From Paramoeba atlantica (Eukaryota; Discosea), in NCBI GenBank assembly GCA_977017575.1, contig CDRNVI010000047.1, positions 62,001 to 126,000 of the forward strand: 64,000 bases of DNA. The letters are read 5' to 3'. Below are positions 1-9,604 of this stretch, one piece after another. Below the pieces are notes generated by a model. That model worked only from the letters and a program-made list of their open reading frames with translations. It was not told the DNA's origin and made no database searches. Every line of letters begins with the position of its first letter. Position 1 is the stretch's first letter. Position numbers and translations under genes: made by a program.

Positions 1-131
1 CGCCTTCCAATTCAGAGTTTAGTAGTGCCTACTATTTTACTTTCACACAATACTTTTCCTTTATCTTCCTGAACTCTTCCTCAGGGTATTCCGAACCTGC
101 TGGTGGAAACACATCTTCCGCCCAACTCTTA

Positions 132-1325
132 CTATGAAGGCGCCCTCTTTCCACCAGTTTTCGCAATCTTCCCGCACAGCGTGACTTTAGCCTCGGCGCC
201 ACGCTTGGGTGCTGGATTGGTTTTCGTCTTTCCCTTTTCCAAGGTTCTATGTTTTATCAGCTTTTCCAAGGATTCGTCGATTTGTGATGCGTTGGAATCA
301 TTACTTGTTTTTCTCTTTTTCTGCTCAGGCGGTCGAGGAACTTTTCGCGCTGCAATCAGTGCTAACCCATCTGCCTCGTCGTTCCATTTATTTCCTGAGT
401 GACCCTTGACTTTGCACATATATATTGAGTACAAATCATGTTTTAAGGACCGTAATTTTCCGTCTAACTGGGAGAACAAATCTCCATTTAAAACTCCCTT
501 GTAACCAACGATTCGCCGCCGATATCGAAGATTGTGAAAGAAGTCCCATAGATAGTAAGAGTCTGTATGAAACAGACAAGCGCATGGTTTTGACGGCAGT
601 TGGAGAAGGGCATGCTGAAAAGCTAAGATCTCTACTCGCTCAATAGTGTCTGATTCCAATGGTATGGATATCCGTGAGGGTTCGCATCGTGGTTTTAGAA
701 CTACGATACCTATGCCACTTCGAATCTCTTTCGTATTTTTCATCGGCAGAACAGAGCCATCGGTATAGATTTGTATGGCTTTATAGGCTGGAAAAGGCAC
801 ATTTGATTCTTCAACGAACTGTAATTCTGAAGGACTTTTTCGTTTTTTAGCTTTGGCAAGAGCAGTTTTCCACTTTGCTGACCCAATTTTTTCGTATTCT
901 ATGAGCGGTTCAAGTTCACGTCGCAATTTTTCTGTCAGACGATACCAGTGTTCACGGTCTGACGCAAATACCAATGCCTCTTCCAGTGTAATGTTAAGAT
1001 CCTTGAAGCAAGCCTCGCTTGGAGATAAATTGCGTGCATTCGGGCGTTGTTTCCACTGTACAAGCTCTTGAAAATCACTGGAGTGCCTCAGCATGTGCCC
1101 TACGAGCTTGGCCCTCTGAACCTTGTGTATAGTAGAAAAGCGCTCAGTTTCAAGATACAGAGAAGCATTCGGGTAGCTCATTCCGTATTCATCTAATCTG
1201 TTGCATTGGCAAACTATTCTTCTCATGTTGTTAACTTCAACGTCAATTCTTCGGAGCATGGATTTTGAAATAGAAAGTGCACCTGTCCCAAAGTTTAGCA
1301 CCGGATATACTATTGAATCGTTGTT
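132..1325 (-). pseudogene. ingi/L1Tc-like LINE, 3' part: RT C-terminus plus RNase H (5'-truncated)
   Basis: This is the C-terminal part of an ingi-like LINE polyprotein. It begins (reading the minus strand) in a region matching the post-RT segment of the LINE at 23605-27707: V-N-N-M-R-R here against V-N-R-M-R-R there, and a shared L-x-G-H-x-x-R block. An RNase H domain follows, with catalytic candidates in YTDGS, the Glu of RVEIL, the Asp of HTDSYY and the final Asp of NDEAD. The endonuclease, RT fingers and YxDD box are missing. No genuine ATG opens the frame (the first codon is GTG), and the homology starts abruptly near a GTT/CAA-rich stretch at 1318-1357, so it is 5'-truncated. The stop is TAG at 132-134; bases 1-131 are probably its 3' UTR. 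It is head-to-head with the next LINE. Confidence 0.85.
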
Positions 1326-1357
1326 GTTGTTCGTGTCAATCGTTCGACGCTGTTGTT

Positions 1358-1379
1358 GTGTTTTTTTTTTTTTTTTTAG
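1358..1379 (+). promoter_or_regulatory. Putative trans-splice acceptor of RLE-1 copy A
   Basis: A run of about 17 T (1361-1377) is followed directly by AG at 1378-1379, and the first ATG lies 8 nt further on at 1388. This is the usual layout of a spliced-leader acceptor in kinetoplastids. The related 5' fragment at 44941 shows the leader joined just upstream of the homologous ATG. Confidence 0.6.
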
Positions 1380-1387
1380 TCTTACTG

Positions 1388-4300
1388 ATGGGAATGTTCA
1401 CCCGCAGCCGGGCGAAAGAAAGGGGATTAGCTCCCGTTGTCCAACCGCTACCGCCCACACGCCGAAAGAAAAAGCCGGAGGAACAACCATCGGAAACCCG
1501 TGCCCCCCCACCACCGTCGTCGCCGCCGCCGCCACAACAACAACAGCCACCCCATTCAGCACCACGAAAGACACCCTCACAACGAACTTCTCCTCCGCCG
1601 CTGCCGCGATTGCCTTCTCTGCTGCGCACGCCGTCCGACACATCGCCGCGGGCGCAGATAACAACTCCGCCACTGCCTCGCCCACTCTCCCCCAATTTAG
1701 CTCACGAGGCATACGCGGCGGTAAATTCGTCACGATCGTCCTCAGTTCCTCGGCCGCACGAGCTGATCCACACAGCGACGCGGGCTCAGCCGTCCCGTCC
1801 ACCATTGCCGCGTCCACTCTCTCCCCCTCCCGCCCACAATTCTATCGCGCCAGCGAATCCGCATCCATCGCCCGAAAGCCAAAAAAGTAGCAGTTTGAAA
1901 ATTAAAATCACATCAACTCGAGATCTAATCAAAAGGCGGAGTGGAAAGATGCCAGAGCCAACCCAAAATCAGGCTCAAGCATTAATCAATCAAATGGCGG
2001 ACACTCAATTATCTCCTAATATCAAACAAAATCAAACATACGCAGAACAAGCGCGAAAGGTAATTTCGAAAACGCCTGCGAACCAAACTGAGGAGCACGA
2101 GGAGACACTCGATGAACTTATAGCCCGACCTCTGAACCCAACTGCAAAAATTATGACTGAATGCCCAGTTGAATATCGGCGCAGACGCAGAGAAGAGAGG
2201 CGAGAATGCCACCGACGTATAGCGCTTGCGATGAGCACACGCACGCCATCCTCAGCTGAAATGACAGACGGAGAAACAATAACGATACCGTCGTCTCTTT
2301 CGCACCACACTCGCACAGCACAACATGAGCTTTCAACGGTTCAAGCAGGAAACCAACAGGTCGAAGCGCATGCCATCCAAGAAAACGTACGCCCCTCTGC
2401 TGTTACACAATCGGCCTCCGAAAACATGCATCCTCCTCCTTTTATTCCACCAACTATCGATGAACTTAACCCTACAAACGATGGAGACTGTTCAGACAAC
2501 CCGGCGTCCTTTCATGACTGTGAATCACCTCCCTCCAGCAAAAGAACACAACACCAGACAACATCAGAACAGGATAACACCAATCAAGTCGTAACAGAAA
2601 TGCTGGAAACTATCAATCCACAACTGCATTTTCCGCAAACATTTGATGCTATTCTAGGAACGATGAAATCAGCCAAGACGGGAAATATCTGCATGGTTGC
2701 CTGGAGCTTTCAGAACCAAACTTCGCTAAATGTATCCGAAGGCACAGTCATTGGAGTACGATCCCGTGGAGGATGCAAGAAAAGCACGCTGCAGTACATT
2801 GGCATTGCTGGACACAAGCAGGGACACACGTTTCAAGGTTTCTTACCGCCACAAGCAAATGTTAGAGTCTACATGATACGATGGAAGATATCGCAAGACC
2901 GCAACACTTCCGAAAGTCCAATCGGATATCCAAACGAGCCCCATCAAGAGGCAAGCCTCGCATCGAATGAAAATTCACGCAATCAATGGACAGAGCAAGA
3001 CACCGATCATCTTCCCATTCCGACCTGCCGAACCATATCGGCAGAATTTGCGCCGAGGGTGGTTGCAGTGTATCGTGAAATAATCAGAATGTATCAACAA
3101 AGCGATTATCTTGAAAGAAACAGAATCTGGCATCGTGCATTGTCGGCTATGAAATTCTCTTTGGCTGAGGCGCGAAAGAGCTACGTCAGAAAACGGCGCC
3201 GCAAACCTATAATTACCGGACATGAGGCAATAGAAGACGAACAGTTAGCTGGCGACTTACGTGCTATAAAACGAGCCACTCGATTAGCCCTTGAGGGAAG
3301 CGTGACGAAGGCCGCCAAGATAATGGGCCAAAGCTTTAAGCGGAGCAAATTAACTGACAAAGAGACACTAGAAAAACTTTTAGCTTTACATCCCCAGCAT
3401 CCTTGCGCTTTCCCACTGCCAACTGATGCCCCTGTCATTGCAGGGATAAATGCCGAAGAGCTTAGAAGCGCCGGACGACGATTGGCGAGAGGAGCTAACC
3501 CAGGCCCGACTGGTACCACAGACATAGTAGTACGATTGCTACTAGATGACGAAATCTGCTGCAACAGTCTTGTCATCATGGTGGAAGACCTTGTCAACGG
3601 TTTCTTGAATGATGGAGTTATGAATCGACTAAATCGATCACGCCTCGTCGCAATTAGCAAATCAGAAACAGAAGTCAGACCGGTAGCAATGGGTGAAGTG
3701 ATCACAAAGCTTGCAGGAATAACTCTCCTACAGCGGTACGAAAACACGCTAGCGCCATTATTTGAACCCATACAGCATGGGGTACTCTCCCGTGCTGGGT
3801 GCGAAAAGATTGTGCACACACTGCATAACAAGTACGAAAAAGGACAGTGCATTCTTTCGCTCGATCTCAAGAACGCCTTTAACACCCCATCCAGAATTGA
3901 CATCGCAAAAGCCGTGTTTGCTTTTTCAGCGATGAGACCTTTCCAACGCCTCTTTCATGCTGAGTACTCCAGGGAATCTGAACTGTTGTATTACGGAACA
4001 GATGGGCAGCTTGCGGGAGTAGTACCGAGCACAGCTGGAGTGCGACAGGGCTCACCGTTGGCTACCCTTTACTTCTGTACTCTTATGCAACCAATCTTGG
4101 AGACAATGTCAATGGAATTCCCGGAAGTCAAAATTTTCGCGTACATTGACGATGTGAATCTGTGCTCTTCCAATAAAGCCCAACTCGAATCAGCATTTTT
4201 CCGTTTCAAAGAATTGATCGAGGATAAAAAGTTGGTTCTTTCCTCATCCAAATGTGTTTGGTTCGGGGGGGCATCTGGGGCACAGATACCTATAAAACTG

Positions 4301-5614
4301 GAACAGTGCGGAGTGAAGACAGAAGAAAAAGCGATCAAGATTCTTGGAGCGTACATAGGTAACAATGCAACCATCAAAGAGAAGCTGATGCAGAAGCTTG
4401 AGAAACATAACGAAATTTTTAGACGCCTCAAGATAATGGGTCCGAACAATATTTCACTCCGACTTCTCTCCAAATCAGTGAACGTCCGACACTCTTACTT
4501 CATGCGCGTGCACGCCCCGGACAATACTCAAGATTCGGCACTTCAGTTCGATAAAGAGGTAGGAGATGTATTGAAACATTGGTTGGGACCATTGGACCAA
4601 GAGCAAATGGAGCTAGCACGACTCCCCGTTAGCGAAGGCGGGTTGGGTCTTACTGCATGTAATTCGATACGACGCGCAGCTTACGCAGCATCACGACAAA
4701 CGATTTTCGAGCGCCATAATTCTTTTTCAGCTCAGATTGTCAATCGAAATGCTGTGCGTGCGTCAGAAGAAATACGAAACAGCACAGACACCAATGAAGC
4801 GAGCGAACGATCCCAGAAGCTATCCCACATAGCAAGGTCCACAACCTTCAAAGGAAATTACGACTGGCTGCAGTCAACTGCAAAGTTGGTACCGTCACAT
4901 CTTTTTAGGCTAGCGGTATTACCGAGATTAGGAATGCCCCTCCAATCGTCAATGAAAGAAATTCGATGCCCCGGATGCCAAACTGAACTCAACCAACATT
5001 CGGTTCTGACCCATCTACCAGGATGCACTCAATGCAAGGGAATAAATGCCTCATTCAAACATAACACCCTGGTTCGCTACATACACAAGATGTGTCTAAA
5101 TGCAGGAATTCCTTGCGAGAAAGAGCCTCGAAGATTCAGCTCAGTTCACTGCACTACATGCCGGGCACCCATCACCGAAGAAACAAGCTACAACCACTCG
5201 AAAGTGTGTGCTGGTAGACAGACTCATCGCAATGGGCCTGATTTGGTTATCCATTGGCAAAGCGGAGAAATCTACTACGATCTGACCGTCATTCATGAGC
5301 TAGCGCCGTCGCGAATTCAACAAAAATGTGGACGCCTCATTAATGAAGCCATTAAACGGAAGCAAGCAACGTACGTCGCATCCGGATTGATTCCCGCATT
5401 ATCTTTTCAGTGTCTTCCAGTACTTTCAGGAGGATCCTTGCATAAGAATTTGAAGAATCTACTGGATACTCTAGCAGATGCGTCGGTAGTAAGCAGGTAT
5501 CACGTGGCGCTCGAATTTAAACTCATACTCCAAGAAATGAACGGCCTAATTGTATACGATCAGATGCGCAAATATATGCCATGGGACAGCACGGAACGAA
5601 GATTGAGCATGTAG
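1388..5614 (+). CDS. RLE-1 polyprotein: RT plus restriction-like endonuclease
   Basis: This 1,408-residue protein should nick target DNA and prime reverse transcription of its own RNA. Residues about 15-170 are proline-rich with basic patches. A conserved RLE-1 block (TEMLETINP) starts near 400. RT covers about 680-1000, with motif A LSLDLKNAF (Asp826), GVRQGSPL near 885 and the catalytic box YIDD (919-922). A cysteine/histidine cluster starting CPGC at 1194 precedes the RLE, whose PDL (Asp1285) and YYDLTV (Asp1298) match the PD...D core of R2/CRE enzymes. There is no RNase H. I chose the ATG at 1388 because it follows the splice acceptor; an upstream ATG at 1277 would translate the T tract. 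The frame is intact. It resembles CRE/SLACS-type LINEs, but I cannot place the clade exactly. Confidence 0.9.
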   Translation: MGMFTRSRAKERGLAPVVQPLPPTRRKKKPEEQPSETRAPPPPSSPPPPQQQQPPHSAPRKTPSQRTSPPPLPRLPSLLRTPSDTSPRAQITTPPLPRPLSPNLAHEAYAAVNSSRSSSVPRPHELIHTATRAQPSRPPLPRPLSPPPAHNSIAPANPHPSPESQKSSSLKIKITSTRDLIKRRSGKMPEPTQNQAQALINQMADTQLSPNIKQNQTYAEQARKVISKTPANQTEEHEETLDELIARPLNPTAKIMTECPVEYRRRRREERRECHRRIALAMSTRTPSSAEMTDGETITIPSSLSHHTRTAQHELSTVQAGNQQVEAHAIQENVRPSAVTQSASENMHPPPFIPPTIDELNPTNDGDCSDNPASFHDCESPPSSKRTQHQTTSEQDNTNQVVTEMLETINPQLHFPQTFDAILGTMKSAKTGNICMVAWSFQNQTSLNVSEGTVIGVRSRGGCKKSTLQYIGIAGHKQGHTFQGFLPPQANVRVYMIRWKISQDRNTSESPIGYPNEPHQEASLASNENSRNQWTEQDTDHLPIPTCRTISAEFAPRVVAVYREIIRMYQQSDYLERNRIWHRALSAMKFSLAEARKSYVRKRRRKPIITGHEAIEDEQLAGDLRAIKRATRLALEGSVTKAAKIMGQSFKRSKLTDKETLEKLLALHPQHPCAFPLPTDAPVIAGINAEELRSAGRRLARGANPGPTGTTDIVVRLLLDDEICCNSLVIMVEDLVNGFLNDGVMNRLNRSRLVAISKSETEVRPVAMGEVITKLAGITLLQRYENTLAPLFEPIQHGVLSRAGCEKIVHTLHNKYEKGQCILSLDLKNAFNTPSRIDIAKAVFAFSAMRPFQRLFHAEYSRESELLYYGTDGQLAGVVPSTAGVRQGSPLATLYFCTLMQPILETMSMEFPEVKIFAYIDDVNLCSSNKAQLESAFFRFKELIEDKKLVLSSSKCVWFGGASGAQIPIKLEQCGVKTEEKAIKILGAYIGNNATIKEKLMQKLEKHNEIFRRLKIMGPNNISLRLLSKSVNVRHSYFMRVHAPDNTQDSALQFDKEVGDVLKHWLGPLDQEQMELARLPVSEGGLGLTACNSIRRAAYAASRQTIFERHNSFSAQIVNRNAVRASEEIRNSTDTNEASERSQKLSHIARSTTFKGNYDWLQSTAKLVPSHLFRLAVLPRLGMPLQSSMKEIRCPGCQTELNQHSVLTHLPGCTQCKGINASFKHNTLVRYIHKMCLNAGIPCEKEPRRFSSVHCTTCRAPITEETSYNHSKVCAGRQTHRNGPDLVIHWQSGEIYYDLTVIHELAPSRIQQKCGRLINEAIKRKQATYVASGLIPALSFQCLPVLSGGSLHKNLKNLLDTLADASVVSRYHVALEFKLILQEMNGLIVYDQMRKYMPWDSTERRLSM

Positions 5615-5679
5615 GAAATAAAGGATCACGTTACTGGCCAGGGGCGCTTCTAGTGTAAATCAGTAGTTTAGGCTGTTGG

Positions 5680-6190
5680 TTTAGAGTAGAAGCGTTGGGG
5701 CTTAGCGCACCTCGCCACCCGAGCTGCAAACTTCCATTGAAGCGATAAAATTACAAAACAAAATATATAAAGTCCATATTTCATCATCATAAAGAGAAAA
5801 AGAAAAAGAAAAAGAAAATCTTAATGGATAGTTCTTGGATAGTTGGGTTGCTGTTCGTCTGTTGTAGGTGTAGATTTCTCTTCGTAAATTGAGAGAAGGG
5901 GGGAAGGTGAACATTTCTCACATACAAGTAAAAAAAAAAATTTAGAGTAGAAGCGTTGGGGCTTAGCGCACCTCGCCACCCGAGCTGCAAACTTCCATTG
6001 AAGCGATAAAATTACAAAACAAAATATATAAAGTCCATATTTCATCATCATAAAGAGAAAAAGAAAAAGAAAAAGAAAATCTTAATGGATAGTTCTTGGA
6101 TAGTTGGGTTGCTGTTCGTCTGTTGTAGGTGTAGATTTCTCTTCGTAAATTGAGAGAAGGGGGGAAGGTGAACATTTCTCACATACAAGT
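5680..6190 (+). repeat. Tandem duplication of the RLE-1 3' UTR separated by poly(A)
   Basis: Bases 5680-5929 and 5941-6190 look identical over 250 nt, each starting TTTAGAGTAGAAGCG and ending CACATACAAGT. An 11-A run (5930-5940) separates them, and GACTC plus 13 A follows the second. The simplest reading is a 5'-truncated copy, 3' UTR only, integrated at the poly(A) tail of the first. Each copy holds an AAAAAGAAAAAG purine tract. Bases 5615-5679 are unique 3' UTR. Confidence 0.85.
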
Positions 6191-6208
6191 GACTCAAAAA
6201 AAAAAAAA

Positions 6209-6948
6209 ATTGTAAGACCTTTCCTTATTGTAAGACCTTTCCTTATTGTAAGACCTTTCCTTATTGTAAGACCTTTCCTTATTGTAAGACCTTTCCTTAT
6301 TGTAAGACCTTTCCTTATTGTAAGACCTTTCCTTATTGTAAGACCTTTCCTTATTGTAAGACCTTTCCTTATTGTAAGACCTTTCCTTATTGTAAGACCT
6401 TTCCTTATTGTAAGACCTTTCCTTATTGTAAGACCTTTCCTTATTGTAAGACCTTTCCTTATTGTAAGACCTTTCCTTATTGTAAGACCTTTCCTTATTG
6501 TAAGACCTTTCCTTATTGTAAGACCTTTCCTTATTGTAAGACCTTTCCTTATTGTAAGACCTTTCCTTATTGTAAGACCTTTCCTTATTGTAAGACCTTT
6601 CCTTATTGTAAGACCTTTCCTTATTGTAAGACCTTTCCTTATTGTAAGACCTTTCCTTATCGTAAGACCTTTCCTTATTGTAAGACCTTTCCTTATTGTA
6701 AGACCTTTCCTTATTGTAAGACCTTTCCTTATTGTAAGACCTTTCCTTATTGTAAGACCTTTCCTTATTGTAAGACCTTTCCTTATTGTAAGACCTTTCC
6801 TTATTGTAAGACCTTTCCTTATTGTAAGACCTTTCCTTATTGTAAGACCTTTCCTTATTGTAAGACCTTTCCTTATTGTAAGACCTTTCCTTATTGTAAG
6901 ACCTTTCCTTATTGTAAGACCTTTCCTTATTGTAAGACCTTTCCTTAT
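6209..6948 (+). repeat. 18-bp tandem array, block 1
   Basis: About 41 head-to-tail copies of TTATTGTAAGACCTTTCC, almost without variation (one T-to-C change near 6661). It begins directly after the poly(A) of RLE-1 copy A and ends at CCTTAT before RLE-1 copy B. The unit is a multiple of three, so long artificial reading frames cross it. Confidence 0.97.
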
Positions 6949-8506
6949 CCTTTTGTCTTAACAAAACTACGATTATTTTTTTTTGATATCTAGGGAGTTT
7001 ACGTGTCACTTCTCCTTTTTTTTATTCATTGGGATTGCCTGCATTGGTTAAATCAGACTTCTCTTCTTCTCTCTCATATTAAAAACCATATTCCTTTTCC
7101 TGCATATTGGAAGAAAGAAACGGACGCATGTGAGCATGCGTTGTTGTTCCGTTTAGTTCCTGGAGATGCAGAATAAAATGTTGAATCACATCTTCTCTAG
7201 GCATTTGGCAACGGTCCGCGAGCGCGTATAGTAGATTGCGTGTGTTTTTATGAAGTGCCCCTCCGGCGAGCATCGGTATGCATTCGAATTGTCCTGATTC
7301 GATCAAACCTGATGCGACATAGGTGTTTTGCTTGCGGGAGATCGCGTCACGCATGAGTTGGGGGGCCTTTTTGCCTTGATGCGATGGGGCCAATTCATGA
7401 ACCACGGTGAGGTCATAGAATTTTTCCCCAGAAGCCCAGTAGACAACAAGGTCTGGCCCTGTGCGATGCATGCGTCCCGTAGTACACCTCTTCATGTGCT
7501 CATTTTTAAGACGTTCGGCGACTGTTTCGGAGCACTTCATACACTTGTAAGATGTGAACTGTCGTGGTTCGCGTTCAGCCGGCAATCCTGCTTTGAGGCA
7601 CAGCCCATATATATAGCGTACGAGGGCATTGTGTTTAGTTGTAGCGTTGATTCCCGGACATTTCGTACATGCAGGGATGTGCCGCAGTGCTGTGGCTGAG
7701 TCATATGTGACTTGACACCCCGGACATTGTACGTTTGGTGGTAAGTTCGGATGTGGTAGATTGAATCGCGACAGTATGGCGAAAGTGAATTGCTGTGAAG
7801 GAACGAAACGTGCAGTGTACATCAGCCACTCGTGGTTCCCCTTTTCGCTTGCGGACAGGATGGCAGACGCCGTCTTTGGGTTCAACATGAGACGTGTATG
7901 AATGTTTTCGTGGTATAATGCAGTGTTGGCCTTAGAGTCCGTAATCGAATTCTCGCCGACGGGTTTAGGGGCCGCTAGTAAGCACTCCCGAGCTGAATTA
8001 AGATTAAAATGCTCAAGAGAGATGCTTTTAGAGGTCTCGTATGCCGTTTGGCGAAAGGGTTCTGTTGGACTCAGGCCTAAGCCACCTTTCTTTAGTGGCA
8101 GCCGCATCCATAAAATTTGCTCGGCAGTTAGGTTGCCAAACCATGACTGTAATACGCTGTTAACCTTTTCGTCAAAATTTCTGGTCAGGTCAAGGGAGGC
8201 TTGTGGGGGGTGCACCCTTATGTGGTAATTTTGCCTTACATTAACGCTTTTCGATAGTAACCGTAGTGAAATATTATTAGCGCCCATGGCCTCCAGCCTC
8301 CGGAAAATGGTGTCATGTTTTTCGAGTTGTTGAACTAATTTCGAACTCACGGATTGATTCTCCCCAACAAAGGCACCGAGAAATTTAGCGGCTTTAGCTT
8401 CTGTTGAAGTGCCTTGACACTCTAGAGTATCAGGCATGGCGATGTCATTCTTCCCGGTGGAATTGTTCATCATCGTATTTGTAATCAATAGAAAGATACA
8501 ACAACA
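6949..8506 (-). mobile_element. RLE-1 copy B, 5'-truncated, inside the 18-bp array
   Basis: A minus-strand LINE fragment flanked on both sides by the array. Its 3' side (6949-7078) has T runs at 6976-6984 and 7015-7022 that read as A runs in element sense, and a terminal TTTTGTTAAGAC-like motif shared with copy C. Its 5' side breaks within RT at about 8489-8506. The array resumes in a different phase of the unit from where it stopped, so no clean target duplication is seen. Confidence 0.8.
7079..8488 (-). pseudogene. RLE-1 C-terminal half: RT thumb plus RLE endonuclease
   Basis: An open frame of 469 residues aligns with the part of copy A downstream of the YxDD box: K-F-L-G-A-F-V-G here against K-I-L-G-A-Y-I-G in copy A, then F-R-R-L and SVNVR. 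It ends with the CPGC zinc cluster and an RLE core (TGPDLVVYW, then FYDLTVVHEL). All RT catalytic motifs are absent, so this is a dead 5' truncation although the surviving frame is uninterrupted. The ATG at 8488 is a chance start at the truncation edge. Stop at 7079-7081. Confidence 0.88.
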
Positions 8507-9409
8507 TTCCTTATTGTAAGACCTTTCCTTATTGTAAGACCTTTCCTTATTGTAAGACCTTTCCTTATTGTAAGACCTTTCCTTATTGTAAGACCTTTCC
8601 TTATTGTAAGACCTTTCCTTATTGTAAGACCTTTCCTTATTGTAAGACCTTTCCTTATTGTAAGACCTTTCCTTATTGTAAGACCTTTCCTTATTGTAAG
8701 ACCTTTCCTTATTGTAAGACCTTTCCTTATTGTAAGACCTTTCCTTATTGTAAGACCTTTCCTTATTGTAAGACCTTTCCTTATTGTAAGACCTTTCCTT
8801 ATTGTAAGACCTTTCCTTATTGTAAGACCTTTCCTTATTGTAAGACCTTTCCTTATTGTAAGACCTTTCCTTATTGTAAGACCTTTCCTTATTGTAAGAC
8901 CTTTCCTTATTGTAAGACCTTTCCTTATTGTAAGACCTTTCCTTATTGTAAGACCTTTCCTTATTGTAAGACCTTTCCTTATTGTAAGACCTTTCCTTAT
9001 TGTAAGACCTTTCCTTATTGTAAGACCTTTCCTTATTGTAAGACCTTTCCTTATTGTAGGACCTTTCCTTATTGTAAGACCTTTCCTTATTGTAAGACCT
9101 TTCCTTATTGTAAGACCTTTCCTTATTGTAAGACCTTTCCTTATTGTAAGACCTTTCCTTATTGTAAGACCTTTCCTTATTGTAAGACCTTTCCTTATTG
9201 TAAGACCTTTCCTTATTGTAAGACCTTTCCTTATTGTAAGACCTTTCCTTATTGTAAGACCTTTCCTTATTGTAAGACCTTTCCTTATTGTAAGACCTTT
9301 CCTTATTGTAAGACCTTTCCTTATTGTAAGACCTTTCCTTATTGTAAGACCTTTCCTTATTGTAAGACCTTTCCTTATTGTAAGACCTTTCCTTATTGTA
9401 AGACCTTTC
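8507..9409 (+). repeat. 18-bp tandem array, block 2
   Basis: About 50 copies of the same unit in the same orientation as block 1. One A-to-G change near 9059 is the only variant seen. The block stops at GACCTTTC, exactly where DIRS-a begins; block 3 resumes with the next base of the unit after DIRS-a. Confidence 0.97.
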
Positions 9410-9604
9410 TTATAGTTTACGAAAAGAATTGTTTGAAGAGGATTTGCAGGTTTTCTATATTATAGAGGGTATGTGTGGCCCTACGGGGCACATAATAATA
9501 TTTTATTATGATCTATTAATATGTGATAAATATGTGTATAGAAAAATTACAATTGTCACCTTGTAGTTTGTTTTTCACTCCCTATTCGCGTAAGGAAAGT
9601 TGCT
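9410..9604 (+). repeat. DIRS-a left terminal region A (5' UTR)
   Basis: It shares the start xTTTACGxAAAGAATTG, the hairpin-prone TGGCCCTACGGGGCACAT and the end CGC-rich stretch plus GGAAAGTTGC with the A regions of DIRS-a' (31312-31507 and 35679-35874). A pyrimidine-rich stretch just before the gag ATG could serve as splice acceptor. Confidence 0.75.

Larger units (their letters stand above)
1330..6208 (+). mobile_element. RLE-1 copy A: long RLE-type non-LTR retrotransposon
   Basis: The element runs from a short T-rich leader through one long open frame to a 3' UTR and a 13-nt poly(A) (6196-6208) that abuts the 18-bp array at TTGTAAGACC. It is the only RLE-1 copy here with the long proline-rich N-terminus, so it is probably closest to full length. 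The left boundary is approximate because it meets the truncated ingi fragment rather than the array. The 3' UTR is present twice. No convincing target-site duplication can be defined. Confidence 0.8.

Noticed and set aside
1277-1387. Use of the upstream ATG at 1277 for the RLE-1 polyprotein
   Set aside because: It would translate the T tract and the splice acceptor. The SL-joined homologue at 44941 shows the mature mRNA starting just before the second ATG.
3181-3903. 240-residue minus-strand frame opposite RLE-1 RT, and similar antisense frames such as 13937-14431, 16986-17339 and 33669-34028
   Set aside because: They lie antisense to well-supported domains, with no recognisable motif, and are explained by codon composition of the real frame.
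6209-6948. Canonical telomere
   Set aside because: The unit is not TTAGGG-like and the array is internal, flanked on both sides by elements. A telomere-like role is left as a hypothesis only.
6194-7009. Long reading frames across the 18-bp arrays (also 8507-9409, 18444-19175, 22297-23680), e.g. a 271-residue KERSYN repeat protein
   Set aside because: The unit is 18 bp, divisible by three and free of stops in several phases, so frames of any length arise automatically. There is no independent start, domain or variation pattern of a coding gene.
6209-9409. CRISPR array
   Set aside because: The repeats are directly adjacent with no unique spacers, no cas genes are present, and the setting is eukaryotic retroelements.
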